Shown here in pieces: positions 52,659 to 60,521 of a stretch of 64,000 bases of DNA (positions are counted from its first letter, which is position 1; each line of letters starts with the position of its first letter). A model generated the notes under the pieces. That model made no database searches. It saw only the letters and a program-made list of their open reading frames with translations, and had not been told where the DNA came from. The stretch lies in assembly GCA_020073705.1 (NCBI GenBank), contig JAIQES010000003.1, positions 55,463 to 119,462 on the forward strand. The letters are read 5' to 3'. Made by a program: the position numbers and the translations under genes. Source of the DNA: Terriglobia bacterium (GTDB lineage Bacteria > Acidobacteriota > Terriglobia > Acidiferrales > UBA7541).

Positions 52659-53606
52659 ATGAATGCGCGGAAGCTCGGCAACTCGGGACTGGAAATCTCT
52701 CCCCTTGTTTTCGGAGGAAACGTCTTCGGATGGACAGCAGATGAGCCCACCTCTTTCAAACTTCTCGATGCGTTTGTGGCTGCGGGGTTCAATTCCATCG
52801 ATACCGCCGATGCCTATCCCAAGTGGGCTCCAGGCCGCAGCGGGGGAGAATCGGAGACGATCATTGGCAAATGGATAAAGCGAAGCGGAAATCGAAAAAA
52901 AGTGATCATCGCAACGAAGGTAGGGTTGGAACTGGGGCCGGGAAAGAAAGGCCTATCTAAATCCTATATCTTTCGCGCCGTGGAAGACTCCTTGCAACGG
53001 CTGCAAACCGATTACATTGACCTATACCAGTCTCACACCGACGACGCAGACACGCCGCTGGAGGAAACTCTGGGAGCATATGCAGAATTGATCAAGCAAG
53101 GCAAAGTCAGGGCCATCGGAGCTTCAAACTACAAGGCGGACAGGCTCGCTGCAGCGCTCGAAGTCAGCAAGAAGACGGGCCTGCCCAGGTACGAGAGCCT
53201 GCAACCGAACTATAGCCTCTGCGAACGCGCCGATTACGAAGCCACGCTTGAGCCTCTGTGCCAAAAAGAAGGACTTGGCGTCATCAATTACTATCCCTTG
53301 GCCGCCGGGTTTCTCTCCGGCAAATACCGGTCGGAAGCCGACGTGGCGAAAAGCGCGCGCGGGCAAATGGTAAAAAAGTATCTCAACGAACGCGGCTTCA
53401 AGATTCTTCGGGCGCTTGATCAGGTCGCGAAAAAATATAATGCCACGCCTGCACGGGTATCACTGGCGTGGTTGCTCGCGCGTCCCAGTATCACGGCGCC
53501 TATTGTGAGCGCTACGAGCCTTATACAACTGAACGATTTGATTGCGTCTGTAGAGCTTAAGCTCGACCGTTCTTCTATCGAACTGCTCGACCTGGCAAGC
53601 GCATAA
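52659..53606 (+). CDS. Aldo/keto reductase
   Basis: NADPH-dependent reductase of the YghZ/AKR11-like group. 315 residues from the ATG at 52659 (AGAAAGG upstream); a GTG at 52632 would add nine. The TIM barrel shows SPLVFGGNVFGWTADE, the catalytic Asp/Tyr pair in NSIDTADAYPKWAPG, Lys in VIIATKVGLELG, and DYIDLYQSHTDDADTPLEE with His. The C-terminal cofactor region reads IVSATSLIQLNDLIAS. The substrate is unknown. It stands alone upstream of gatB. Confidence 0.9.
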   Translation: MNARKLGNSGLEISPLVFGGNVFGWTADEPTSFKLLDAFVAAGFNSIDTADAYPKWAPGRSGGESETIIGKWIKRSGNRKKVIIATKVGLELGPGKKGLSKSYIFRAVEDSLQRLQTDYIDLYQSHTDDADTPLEETLGAYAELIKQGKVRAIGASNYKADRLAAALEVSKKTGLPRYESLQPNYSLCERADYEATLEPLCQKEGLGVINYYPLAAGFLSGKYRSEADVAKSARGQMVKKYLNERGFKILRALDQVAKKYNATPARVSLAWLLARPSITAPIVSATSLIQLNDLIASVELKLDRSSIELLDLASA

Positions 53607-53672
53607 AGTCTCCAGTCCGGCTCAGCGCGCCCGGTCGAGTGAACGCGCGGAATGGTATACTATGCGACTCTT

Positions 53673-55157
53673 ATGGCAAAGGTGACACAGGACGCGACAG
53701 GTATCTTGCCGGAAATTATGGCGGGTTACGAGCCGGTCATCGGGCTCGAAGTCCACGTACAACTGAAGACCGCGACCAAGGCCTTCTGTGCGTGCTCGAC
53801 CCGCTTCGGCGATCCACCGAACTCCAACACATGTCCGGTGTGCCTCGGTTTGCCGGGCGCGCTACCGGTCCTGAACAAGCGCGCCCTCGAGCTGGGCATC
53901 CGCGCGGCGCTCGCGATCCATTTGAACGTACAGGAAACCTCGCGCTTCGCCCGGAAAAACTATTTCTATCCCGACCTGCCCAAGGGCTATCAAATCTCGA
54001 TGTACGAGTTGCCGCTCGCCACGGCCGGATGGCTCGAGATCGAGCATGACGGCCAGACCAAGCGCATTGGCATCACGCGGCTGCATTTGGAAGATGACGC
54101 TGCGAAAAATCTGCATGAGGGCTTTGCGGACTCCGCCGAGAAAAGTTACGTGGACTACAACCGGGGCGGCACGCCGCTGGCCGAAATTGTTTCTGAGCCT
54201 GACCTGAGATCGCCGGCCGAGGCCTACGCCTACCTGACGGCGCTAAAACAGGTGCTGCTCTATACCGAGGTGAGCGACTGCAACATGGAAGAAGGCTCGC
54301 TCCGGTGCGACGCCAACATCAGTGTGCGCCGGCGCGGCGCCGAAAAGTTCGGCACGAAGGCGGAAGTGAAAAATCTAAATTCATTCCGCTACCTGCAGCG
54401 CGCGCTCGAATACGAGATCGAACGCCAAATCACGGTGCTGGAATCCGGGGGCAAGATCACGCAGGAGACGCGTCTATGGAATGTTGCGGCGGGGCGCACC
54501 GAGCCGATGCGCTCGAAGGAATTTGCGCACGACTACCGCTACTTTCCCGAACCCGACCTGCTCCCGGTGCGTGTGAGCGCCGCGTGGCGTGATGAAATCG
54601 CCAGCGCGATGCCTGAGCTGCCCGAAGCGAAGCGCCGGCGATTCGTGCGCGATTTCAGTATCACTCCGTACGACGCTGAGGTGCTGGCCTCGACGCGCGC
54701 TCTTGCCGGCTACTTTGAAGGCGTGGTCCGCGCTGGCGCTCCGGCCAAGCCCGCCGCCAACTGGATACAGGTCGAGTTGCTGCGCCAGTTGAATGACGCA
54801 GGAAAAGAAATTACGGAAAGTCCCGTGCCGCCCGCCGAACTTGCGGCTCTGGTCGCCAAGGTCGAGAGCGGAGCGATTAACGCCGCAACCGGCAAGAAAG
54901 TGTTCGCTCGGATGTTTGAGACGGGCAAGCCCGCCGCCGAAATCATCGCGGCCGAAGGCTTCGGCCAGATCAGCGATACGGGAGAAATTGAACGCCTGTG
55001 CCGCGAAGTGATCGAGAAGAATCCAGAGAATGCGGCGAAATATCGCGCAGGCAACGAAGGCGTTTTCAAGTTTTTCGTAGGCCAAGTCATGCGTGCCTCA
55101 CGCGGCCAGGCCAACCCGCAGGCCGTGAACGACACGCTGAAGCGCTTGCTTTCCTAA
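53673..55157 (+). CDS. gatB: Aspartyl/glutamyl-tRNA amidotransferase subunit B
   Basis: Recognises misacylated Glu-tRNA-Gln/Asp-tRNA-Asn and activates it for amidation with GatA/GatC. The catalytic domain begins at YEPVIGLEVHVQLKTATKAF and includes NTCPVCLGLPGALPVLN, FYPDLPKGYQISMYELP and the C-terminal YqeY-like tail (GQVMRASRGQANPQAVNDTL). Three starts are possible: 53652, 53673 (MAKVTQDATG, chosen) and 53718 (MAGYEPVIG). A TATACT lies at 53655-53660. gatA and gatC are not in the window. Confidence 0.95.
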   Translation: MAKVTQDATGILPEIMAGYEPVIGLEVHVQLKTATKAFCACSTRFGDPPNSNTCPVCLGLPGALPVLNKRALELGIRAALAIHLNVQETSRFARKNYFYPDLPKGYQISMYELPLATAGWLEIEHDGQTKRIGITRLHLEDDAAKNLHEGFADSAEKSYVDYNRGGTPLAEIVSEPDLRSPAEAYAYLTALKQVLLYTEVSDCNMEEGSLRCDANISVRRRGAEKFGTKAEVKNLNSFRYLQRALEYEIERQITVLESGGKITQETRLWNVAAGRTEPMRSKEFAHDYRYFPEPDLLPVRVSAAWRDEIASAMPELPEAKRRRFVRDFSITPYDAEVLASTRALAGYFEGVVRAGAPAKPAANWIQVELLRQLNDAGKEITESPVPPAELAALVAKVESGAINAATGKKVFARMFETGKPAAEIIAAEGFGQISDTGEIERLCREVIEKNPENAAKYRAGNEGVFKFFVGQVMRASRGQANPQAVNDTLKRLLS

Positions 55158-55180
55158 CCGTCGGCCAAAAGGAGCACTCG

Positions 55181-55645
55181 ATGCTGAAGGAAGGTGACAT
55201 AGCACCGCCATTTCGCCTCACGGCCGACGACGGCCGCGAGATTTCTCTGGCCGGCCTGCGTGGCAAGCACGTAGCGCTGTATTTTTATCCCAAGGCAAGC
55301 ACGCCGGGGTGTACAACCGAAGCCATCGAGTTTCGAGAAGTGAAGCCGGAATTCGACAAGCTCAACGCCATGATTCTCGGCTGCAGCGCCGATTCGGTTG
55401 CGGCGCAGGCGAAATTCAAGGCCAAGCAGAAGCTCAATTTCCCCCTGCTCAGCGATCCGAACTTCACAGTCATCGAAGCCTACGGTGCGCGGCGCATGAA
55501 AAGTTTTCTTGGGAAATCGTTCCTCGGGATTGTGCGCAGCACTGTCCTGATCGGCCCCGACGGGAAGGTTGAGAAGGTTTGGGAAACCGCCAGCTCCAAG
55601 GGGCATGCCGCGGAAGTAGTGGAGGCGCTGAAAGTCCTCCAGTAG
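55181..55645 (+). CDS. bcp: Peroxiredoxin of the BCP/PrxQ family, 1-Cys type
   Basis: Thiol peroxidase of 154 residues, with AAAAGGAG seven bases before the ATG. The peroxidatic Cys is C44 in YPKASTPGCTTEAIEF. The resolving Cys that PrxQ/BCP proteins often have five residues later is Ile49 here, so it should work as a 1-Cys enzyme or use another thiol (a Cys is present in ILGCSAD). The rest is typical (FPLLSDPNFTVIEAYGARRM; STVLIGPDGKVEKVW). It follows gatB by 23 bases and may be co-transcribed. Confidence 0.93.
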   Translation: MLKEGDIAPPFRLTADDGREISLAGLRGKHVALYFYPKASTPGCTTEAIEFREVKPEFDKLNAMILGCSADSVAAQAKFKAKQKLNFPLLSDPNFTVIEAYGARRMKSFLGKSFLGIVRSTVLIGPDGKVEKVWETASSKGHAAEVVEALKVLQ

Positions 55646-55721
55646 AACCGCACCCACATTTGTGTGTTTCCGAAAATTTCTGGCTTGTGGCCTAACAGTT
55701 TGCGGAAAAAGGGTCGAAGCC

Positions 55722-55791
55722 TTGTGGGTCGCGGCTTCAGCCGCGACATAAAGGCTGCATTTCCCTCAGGGGTTTCAACCCCTGGGGGAAT
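55722..55791. repeat. Dispersed palindromic repeat, half copy
   Basis: TTGTGGGTCGCGGCTTCAGC followed by CGCGACA matches the left part of the 57272-57412 element almost base for base. A CAGGGG-TTTCAA-CCCCTG hairpin follows. The CGACCCACAAA right end is missing. It lies between the convergent bcp and panC. Confidence 0.7.
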
Positions 55792-55815
55792 TCCAAAGAG
55801 CTTTTCTGTAGCCTG

Positions 55816-56688
55816 CTAGATAGTTGCTAGGAATGTGCCGTCGCGCTCTTCGATCAGTAAGTTGTCAATCAGGCGTACCGTACCGATCCGCGCAGCCAGC
55901 AGTGCCAGACAGGTTCCGCGCAATCGCGTTACCGGCTCGAGCGTCTCAGCGTCTACCAGTTCCACGTAATCCGGCTGCGCCAGCGGCTCGGCCCGCATCA
56001 CCTCACGCATCGCGGCTACGAGCCGCAACGCGTCGCGCTCGCCGCGTTCCATCGAGCGCCGCGCCCCATCGAGCGCGTGATAGAGCACCGTGGCAGCGCA
56101 CCGCTCATCGGGATTGAGGTACGCATTCCGCGACGACATCGCCAGGCCGTCCGGCTCGCGCACGATGGGACACACGATAATTTCAGAGTCCAGGTGCAAA
56201 TCGCGCGCCATCTGTTGGATCAGCCGAGCCTGCTGCGCGTCCTTGCGGCCGAAAAATGCCTTCTGCGGTTGCACGATGCTGAGCAATTTCAGCACGACCG
56301 TCGTGACACCCCGGAAATGTCCTGGCCGCACACGCCCCTCCAGGCGATCGGAGAGACCCTCGACATTCACCCACGTGCGGAATCCCTGCGGATACATCTC
56401 CGCAATCTCCGGGGCGAACAGATAGTCGACGCCAGCTTCCTCGAGGCGCTTTCGGTCCGCCTCCAGTGTGCGGGGATACTTCTGAAAGTCTTCCTGGGGA
56501 CCGAACTGCGTGGGATTCACAAAAATGGAAACGATAACGGGCCGGCATTCAGCCAGCGCCGCGCGGACCAGCGACAAGTGGCCTTCATGCAGCGCGCCCA
56601 TCGTGGGCACGAAGCCCGCGGGACGCTCTTCGGCGCGCGCTTGGCGCGCCACCTGCTTCATCCATTCGACTGTGTGGATGGTCTCCAA
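55816..56688 (-). CDS. panC: Pantothenate synthetase
   Basis: Joins pantoate and beta-alanine with ATP. 290 residues with PTMGALHEGHLSLVRAALAE (HxGH), IFVNPTQFGPQEDFQKYPR, FFGRKDAQQARLIQQM, REPDGLAMSSRNAYLNPDER (the KMSKS-like region), all at normal places. The start appears to be TTG at 56688; no Shine-Dalgarno sequence is evident, and an ATG nine codons in would cut into the first strand. It lies 23 bases after the DinB gene on the same strand. panB is about 760 bases further upstream. Confidence 0.95.
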   Translation of the reverse strand: METIHTVEWMKQVARQARAEERPAGFVPTMGALHEGHLSLVRAALAECRPVIVSIFVNPTQFGPQEDFQKYPRTLEADRKRLEEAGVDYLFAPEIAEMYPQGFRTWVNVEGLSDRLEGRVRPGHFRGVTTVVLKLLSIVQPQKAFFGRKDAQQARLIQQMARDLHLDSEIIVCPIVREPDGLAMSSRNAYLNPDERCAATVLYHALDGARRSMERGERDALRLVAAMREVMRAEPLAQPDYVELVDAETLEPVTRLRGTCLALLAARIGTVRLIDNLLIEERDGTFLATI

Positions 56689-56711
56689 CTTGTCTATGTT
56701 TTCTGGAAATT

Positions 56712-57224
56712 TCAGGCCTTTGCGGCCGCTGCTTGCTCGCGATAGAACGCGATCAAGTCTGTCGAAACTGCCTTCGCGCCCATTTGGCGCAACATCGTGA
56801 CGACCTGCCCGCGATGATACGTGGCATGGTTCGAGAGTTGATGCAGGATCTGCCAGATCGGATTCGCAAATTCCTGACCCGTCAAGCTCTTATAGTGGAT
56901 AACGCGCTCCAGGTCCGCCGGCGTGAGTTTCGCGACGTACTCCAGGTAATAACGATCCATTTCTTCCAGCTTCGCGCGCACGGCCGCAAGGTCCGGAAAT
57001 GTGCTTCCTGGGGGAAGACCGGAGGGCGCGCGGCCGGAGATGCGCTCATCCCATACCCATTCTGCGCCATAAAGATGCGCGAGCGTGTCCCGCACCGACC
57101 GGAAACTCGAGCCCAGATCGCGCGTGAATTGCTCGTTCGTCAGCGTGGCGCACGCGTCCAGCATCCGCCGGTCGGCCCATTGGTTGTATTGGAACAGCAG
57201 ATGTATCAGCTCAGGTGTCAGCAT
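56712..57224 (-). CDS. DinB/YfiT-family metal-binding protein
   Basis: 170 residues forming a four-helix bundle: LIHLLFQYNQWADRRMLDAC, DTLAHLYGAEWVWDERISG, and LHQLSNHATYHRGQVVTMLR. The His triad for a divalent metal is H50-like in LAHLYG plus the two in NHATYHRGQ. Members include thiol-dependent (mycothiol/bacillithiol) transferases, but most are unassigned. It immediately precedes panC and follows a palindromic repeat. Confidence 0.88.
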   Translation of the reverse strand: MLTPELIHLLFQYNQWADRRMLDACATLTNEQFTRDLGSSFRSVRDTLAHLYGAEWVWDERISGRAPSGLPPGSTFPDLAAVRAKLEEMDRYYLEYVAKLTPADLERVIHYKSLTGQEFANPIWQILHQLSNHATYHRGQVVTMLRQMGAKAVSTDLIAFYREQAAAAKA

Positions 57225-57271
57225 CAGAAGTCCTCCTGCGAATAGTTTACACGAGCCACTTGATCGGGAGT

Positions 57272-57412
57272 TTTGTGGGTCGCGGTTTCAGCCGCGACAA
57301 TCACAAATAGGACAACGAGGCTTTAGCCCCTGAAGTGCCCATTTGAAGATTCAGGGGCTAAAGCCTCTGGTGCCGGTTGTTTGATGTCGGAGCTAAGGTT
57401 CCGACCCACAAA
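57272..57412. repeat. Dispersed palindromic repeat, copy 2 (141 bp, 11-bp terminal inverted repeats)
   Basis: It starts TTTGTGGGTCG and ends CGACCCACAAA. Inner palindromes GAGGCTTTAGCCCCTGAA and TTCAGGGGCTAAAGCCTC are near-perfect reverse complements of each other. Its layout is that of the 3789-3921 copy. It separates panB from dinB-panC, all on the minus strand. Confidence 0.8.
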
Positions 57413-57450
57413 CCAGAACAACTTATTCTCATTTGCGTGTTACTCGAAAT

Positions 57451-58338
57451 CTAGCGGCGGCGCGCAAATGGGGCGTCACGATGCTCCGCGGGCAGATGAT
57501 ACGACTCTTCATCCGAAGGGAAGCGCCCTTGCTGAACGTCGCGGCAATATTCGGCCGCAGCGCGGGAGATGATATCGCCGACATCCGCATAGCGCCGCAC
57601 GAATTTCGACTGATGGCCGAAGCTCAGGCCCACAAGATCGTGGATCACCAGTATCTGCCCATCGCAATCCGGCCCCGCACCGATGCCGATCGTGGGAATC
57701 CTCAGCTCAGCGGTGATCCGCGCCGCAAGCTCCCTCGGAATCGATTCCAGAACGATGGCGAACGCGCCAGCGGCCTCGACGGCGCGCGCATCGCGCATGA
57801 GTTGGTCGCCCGCTTCCTCCGTCTTGCCCTGCACGCGGAATCCTCCGAATGCGTTGACCGATTGCGGCGTCAGGCCGATGTGCCCCATCACGGGAATTTC
57901 CGCTTCCACTATCCGCGCTATTAGCTCCATGCGCCGCTCGCCGCCTTCAATTTTGACGGCCTCCGCTCCGGCTTCCTTCACAAAGCGAACCGCGTGGCGC
58001 ACCGCTTCAATAGGATCATCGTGGTAGCTGCCGTAAGGCATGTCCGCCACGAGCAACGCGCGGCGCGTGCCGCGCCGCACCGCGCGCGTATGGTGCAGCA
58101 TCTCTTCGAGAGTGACCGGCAGCGTACTCTCGTATCCGAGCACAACCATGGCGAGCGAATCGCCCACCAGCAAAACGTCCACGCCAGCTTCATCGAGCAG
58201 CCGCGCGGTCGGATAGTCATATGCCGTAAGGCACGTAATCTTAGCGGTCGAAGAATTCTGTGAGGGTACAGCAGACTTGTGTTCGAGAATGCTCGGCACG
58301 GTGACTTTCCCATTGCCGGCAGAAGGGACAACGCTCAT
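57451..58338 (-). CDS. panB: 3-methyl-2-oxobutanoate hydroxymethyltransferase
   Basis: First step to pantoate: transfers a hydroxymethyl group from methylene-THF to ketoisovalerate. 295 residues. The family start is near residue 32 (ITCLTAYDYPTARLLDEAGV), with VDVLLVGDSLAMVVLGYEST, the metal ligands, VKIEGGERR, GHIGLTPQSVNAFGGFRVQG and GIGAGPDCDGQILVIHDLVG. The N-terminal ~25 residues are extra and the C-terminus is polar. Together with panC it gives pantoate-to-pantothenate; panD is not seen. Confidence 0.95.
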   Translation of the reverse strand: MSVVPSAGNGKVTVPSILEHKSAVPSQNSSTAKITCLTAYDYPTARLLDEAGVDVLLVGDSLAMVVLGYESTLPVTLEEMLHHTRAVRRGTRRALLVADMPYGSYHDDPIEAVRHAVRFVKEAGAEAVKIEGGERRMELIARIVEAEIPVMGHIGLTPQSVNAFGGFRVQGKTEEAGDQLMRDARAVEAAGAFAIVLESIPRELAARITAELRIPTIGIGAGPDCDGQILVIHDLVGLSFGHQSKFVRRYADVGDIISRAAAEYCRDVQQGRFPSDEESYHLPAEHRDAPFARRR

Positions 58339-58696
58339 GACTGCCTCCGGTGCCGCTCCCTGAATTCGGGATACAGCCCATCAAAAGTAACTTTAACAGA
58401 ATCGGCCTCTGCAAGCGAGAGACAATGATCCTGGAGAGCCTACACACATCGTATCCCCCGGCGAAGTTGAAGTGCATAAGTCCGAAGCGGTGGATGGAGC
58501 TGGCCCCAGAGGCATCTATCGGTCAGATATTCTTGAGCGAGGTCACTCGGCCCAGCATCGGGCGACACAGCAAGATATCGTCCATGAAAGCACCTTCAGT
58601 TGCGGCGGATCGGTCTGGATCCGGCAACTGGCCGTCGTAGGGAGTTGCGTTGCAGGCCACCTCGAAAGATAATAACGTCCTCGGAGGTGATGCTCT
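58339..58696. other. Intergenic stretch, no gene seen
   Basis: About 360 bases between panB and the accessory block. No supported gene, clear hairpin or repeat. Base composition is more AT-rich than upstream, which marks the left border of the cytochrome region. Confidence 0.4.
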
Positions 58697-59278
58697 GTGA
58701 GAAAACTATCCATGATTATCTGGTCCTTCATTGCCATGTCTGTGGTTGGGCTGATGTTGTTTTCGGCTGCTGCTAGAACTGCTGACGCGCAGATGCCGGG
58801 GGCTTCTCAAGACTCAACGCCCCGTGAGCCAAAACAGAAGCCGCATTCAAACCACATTCCCAAGCACGGTGGAGTGTTCTTCATGGCTTTGGATAACATA
58901 CACCACTTGGAAGGGGTGCTCCTCCAGTCCGGCATATTCAGGGTCTACCTGTACGACGAGTACACAAGGCCGTTGTCCGCCGCCAAGGTTAAGCAGGCCA
59001 GTGGAACCGTGCAGGTGGGCGAATCGGCGGATGCTCCGAGAATACCGCTCGTAGTTGGGAAGAATGTGCAAACTCTGGAGTGTGCATTAGGGAAGGACCT
59101 AATACTTCCTGTGACTCTCACTGTCTCGCTGCATCTGCCGGGTTCGGCGCCGAATGCAAGACCCGAAGTTTTCTCCTTCCCTTTCAGCCACTTTATCGCA
59201 GAGGACGCTCCAAGCCGGCCGCCCGCCTCGATGGACCACTCCGGACATAACATGAGCGGGATCAAAATGGACCACTGA
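58697..59278 (+). CDS. Exported His/Met-rich protein, possible metal binder
   Basis: 193 residues from a GTG with GGAGGTGATG seven bases upstream. A signal peptide (MIIWSFIAMSVVGLMLFSAA) is followed by a His-rich linker (HSNHIPKHGG), then a beta-rich domain (GVFFMALDNIHHLEGVLLQS; FRVYLYDEYTRPLSAAKVKQ), and the tail MDHSGHNMSGIKMDH. The HGG start and His/Met tail resemble exported copper- or heavy-metal-related proteins. I do not know a named family. It opens the plus-strand block leading to the cytochromes. Confidence 0.65.
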   Translation: MRKLSMIIWSFIAMSVVGLMLFSAAARTADAQMPGASQDSTPREPKQKPHSNHIPKHGGVFFMALDNIHHLEGVLLQSGIFRVYLYDEYTRPLSAAKVKQASGTVQVGESADAPRIPLVVGKNVQTLECALGKDLILPVTLTVSLHLPGSAPNARPEVFSFPFSHFIAEDAPSRPPASMDHSGHNMSGIKMDH

Positions 59279-59380
59279 TAAAGGGATCATCAACTGAAAA
59301 GCCAGCTGCTCCAATGCGGTGCTATCGGCATGTGTCCATGGGCATTTCGAGAATAGCGTACGCTTTCCGGGAGGTTTGTC

Positions 59381-59770
59381 ATGAAAAGCTTCGAAACTAC
59401 TGTCGTGTCTTCTAAGTCTTTCGACGATACGGTAAAGGCGATTGAGCAGAAGTCTGCGGAGAAAGGGTTTCGTGTTTTGCACACGCACGACGTCGCTGCG
59501 ACTCTAGCTGAGAAAGGGTTCCCGCGAGAACCGCTCAAGATTATCGAAGTCTGCAATGCTCGATACGCGAGCGAGGTCCTGAAGAAGGACGTCAAGGTTG
59601 CCCTGATGCTACCTTGTCCTATCAGCGTCTATACGCAAGCAGGGAAGACGTTCATCAGCGCGATGCTTCCCTCTCGCATCGCTGATTTTTTTCCAGGGGC
59701 AGGGATGGAACCCATCGCCAACGAAGTGGAAAAGGTCATTCTAGCGATCATAAATGAAGCCAGAAAGTAA
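59381..59770 (+). CDS. DUF302 protein
   Basis: 129 residues, with GGGAGG six bases before the ATG. FDDTVKAIEQKSAEKGFRVL, then LKIIEVCNARYASEVLKKD and LMLPCPISVYTQAGKTFISA are the DUF302 signature (E-x-CN-x-x-YA and LPCP-x-x-VY). There is no signal peptide. DUF302 proteins have a TBP-like fold and unknown function, and are often found near metal- or redox-related genes. Confidence 0.9.
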   Translation: MKSFETTVVSSKSFDDTVKAIEQKSAEKGFRVLHTHDVAATLAEKGFPREPLKIIEVCNARYASEVLKKDVKVALMLPCPISVYTQAGKTFISAMLPSRIADFFPGAGMEPIANEVEKVILAIINEARK

Positions 59771-59876
59771 TTATGGCTATGAATTTGCGGACAATCTTCC
59801 ACAGTTTGCACCAAAGTGGCATCCACTAGGACTGTTCGATGTGATCTCCGGCTTTGAGGCGTTGTACAAAGGATGA
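59754..59876 (+). CDS. Possible 40-residue protein overlapping the DUF302 gene
   Basis: An ATG inside the last codons of DUF302 opens a frame to the TGA at 59874-59876 that reads MKPESNYGYEFADNLPQFAP followed by KWHPLGLFDVISGFEALYKG. The composition looks protein-like (Gly, Trp, aromatic pattern, balanced charges) rather than random. There is no separate Shine-Dalgarno sequence, so it would depend on coupling with DUF302 translation, or be the end of a decayed gene. Confidence 0.3.
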   Translation: MKPESNYGYEFADNLPQFAPKWHPLGLFDVISGFEALYKG

Positions 59877-60033
59877 AACGCTAATCCCCCCTTGCAAAGC
59901 GCCAATCACAGTACAATGACCGAGTCGAGCGCGCGGCCCATCGAGTGTTTAACACGCAAAAGTTAGGTTTGCTCGCAAGGTCCCTGGTGTGGCAGCACGT
60001 TTGGCCAAGAGCATTTCATAAGGAGGAATGACA

Positions 60034-60303
60034 ATGCGACTTTCAATCAGGGGGTTAGCTATTGCAGCGGCGTTGCTGTGGGGCGGTGCGATTTTGTGCG
60101 TAGCGCTGACCAACCTAGCTTCGCCATCCTACGGTATGAACTTTCTGCAAACGATGAGTTCCGTGTATCCATGGTTCCATGCTTCGCGCACATTGGGCGA
60201 TGTCGTGATCGGCACACTCGATGGGCTTGTGGATGGGGCTGTCGCTGGCCTGTTGTTCGCATGGTTGTACAACTCATTCGCTGGCCATCGTGGCGAAGCG
60301 TAA
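60034..60303 (+). CDS. Small two-span membrane protein
   Basis: 89 residues from the ATG at 60034; AGGAGG lies seven bases upstream and is too close to the ATG at 60028. One hydrophobic segment near the start (GLAIAAALLWGGAILCVALT) and a second at the end (LVDGAVAGLLFAWLYNSF) flank a polar loop with VYPWFHASRTLGDVVIG. The pattern (GLVDG..AG..FAWLYN) resembles small bacterial membrane proteins of unknown function. It lies 218 bases before the large cytochrome gene. Confidence 0.65.
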   Translation: MRLSIRGLAIAAALLWGGAILCVALTNLASPSYGMNFLQTMSSVYPWFHASRTLGDVVIGTLDGLVDGAVAGLLFAWLYNSFAGHRGEA

Positions 60304-60521
60304 GACAGCGACTCGACGGGACGAAGGTGCGGGCGAACGCGAGCAAACACAAGGCGATATGACGCCTGTACCATGGACAAGTTTGAGCTGCACTCCAGTA
60401 CAGCTTTTCGAAAGAGACACAAGATCCTAAGATTCGCGAAGCGTGAAGCATGTCCCGGTGCTACGTTGGAGAAACCGGGGCTACGAGCGAGGTGGCTCGA
60501 TGCTCTTTGTCGGAGGAATTA

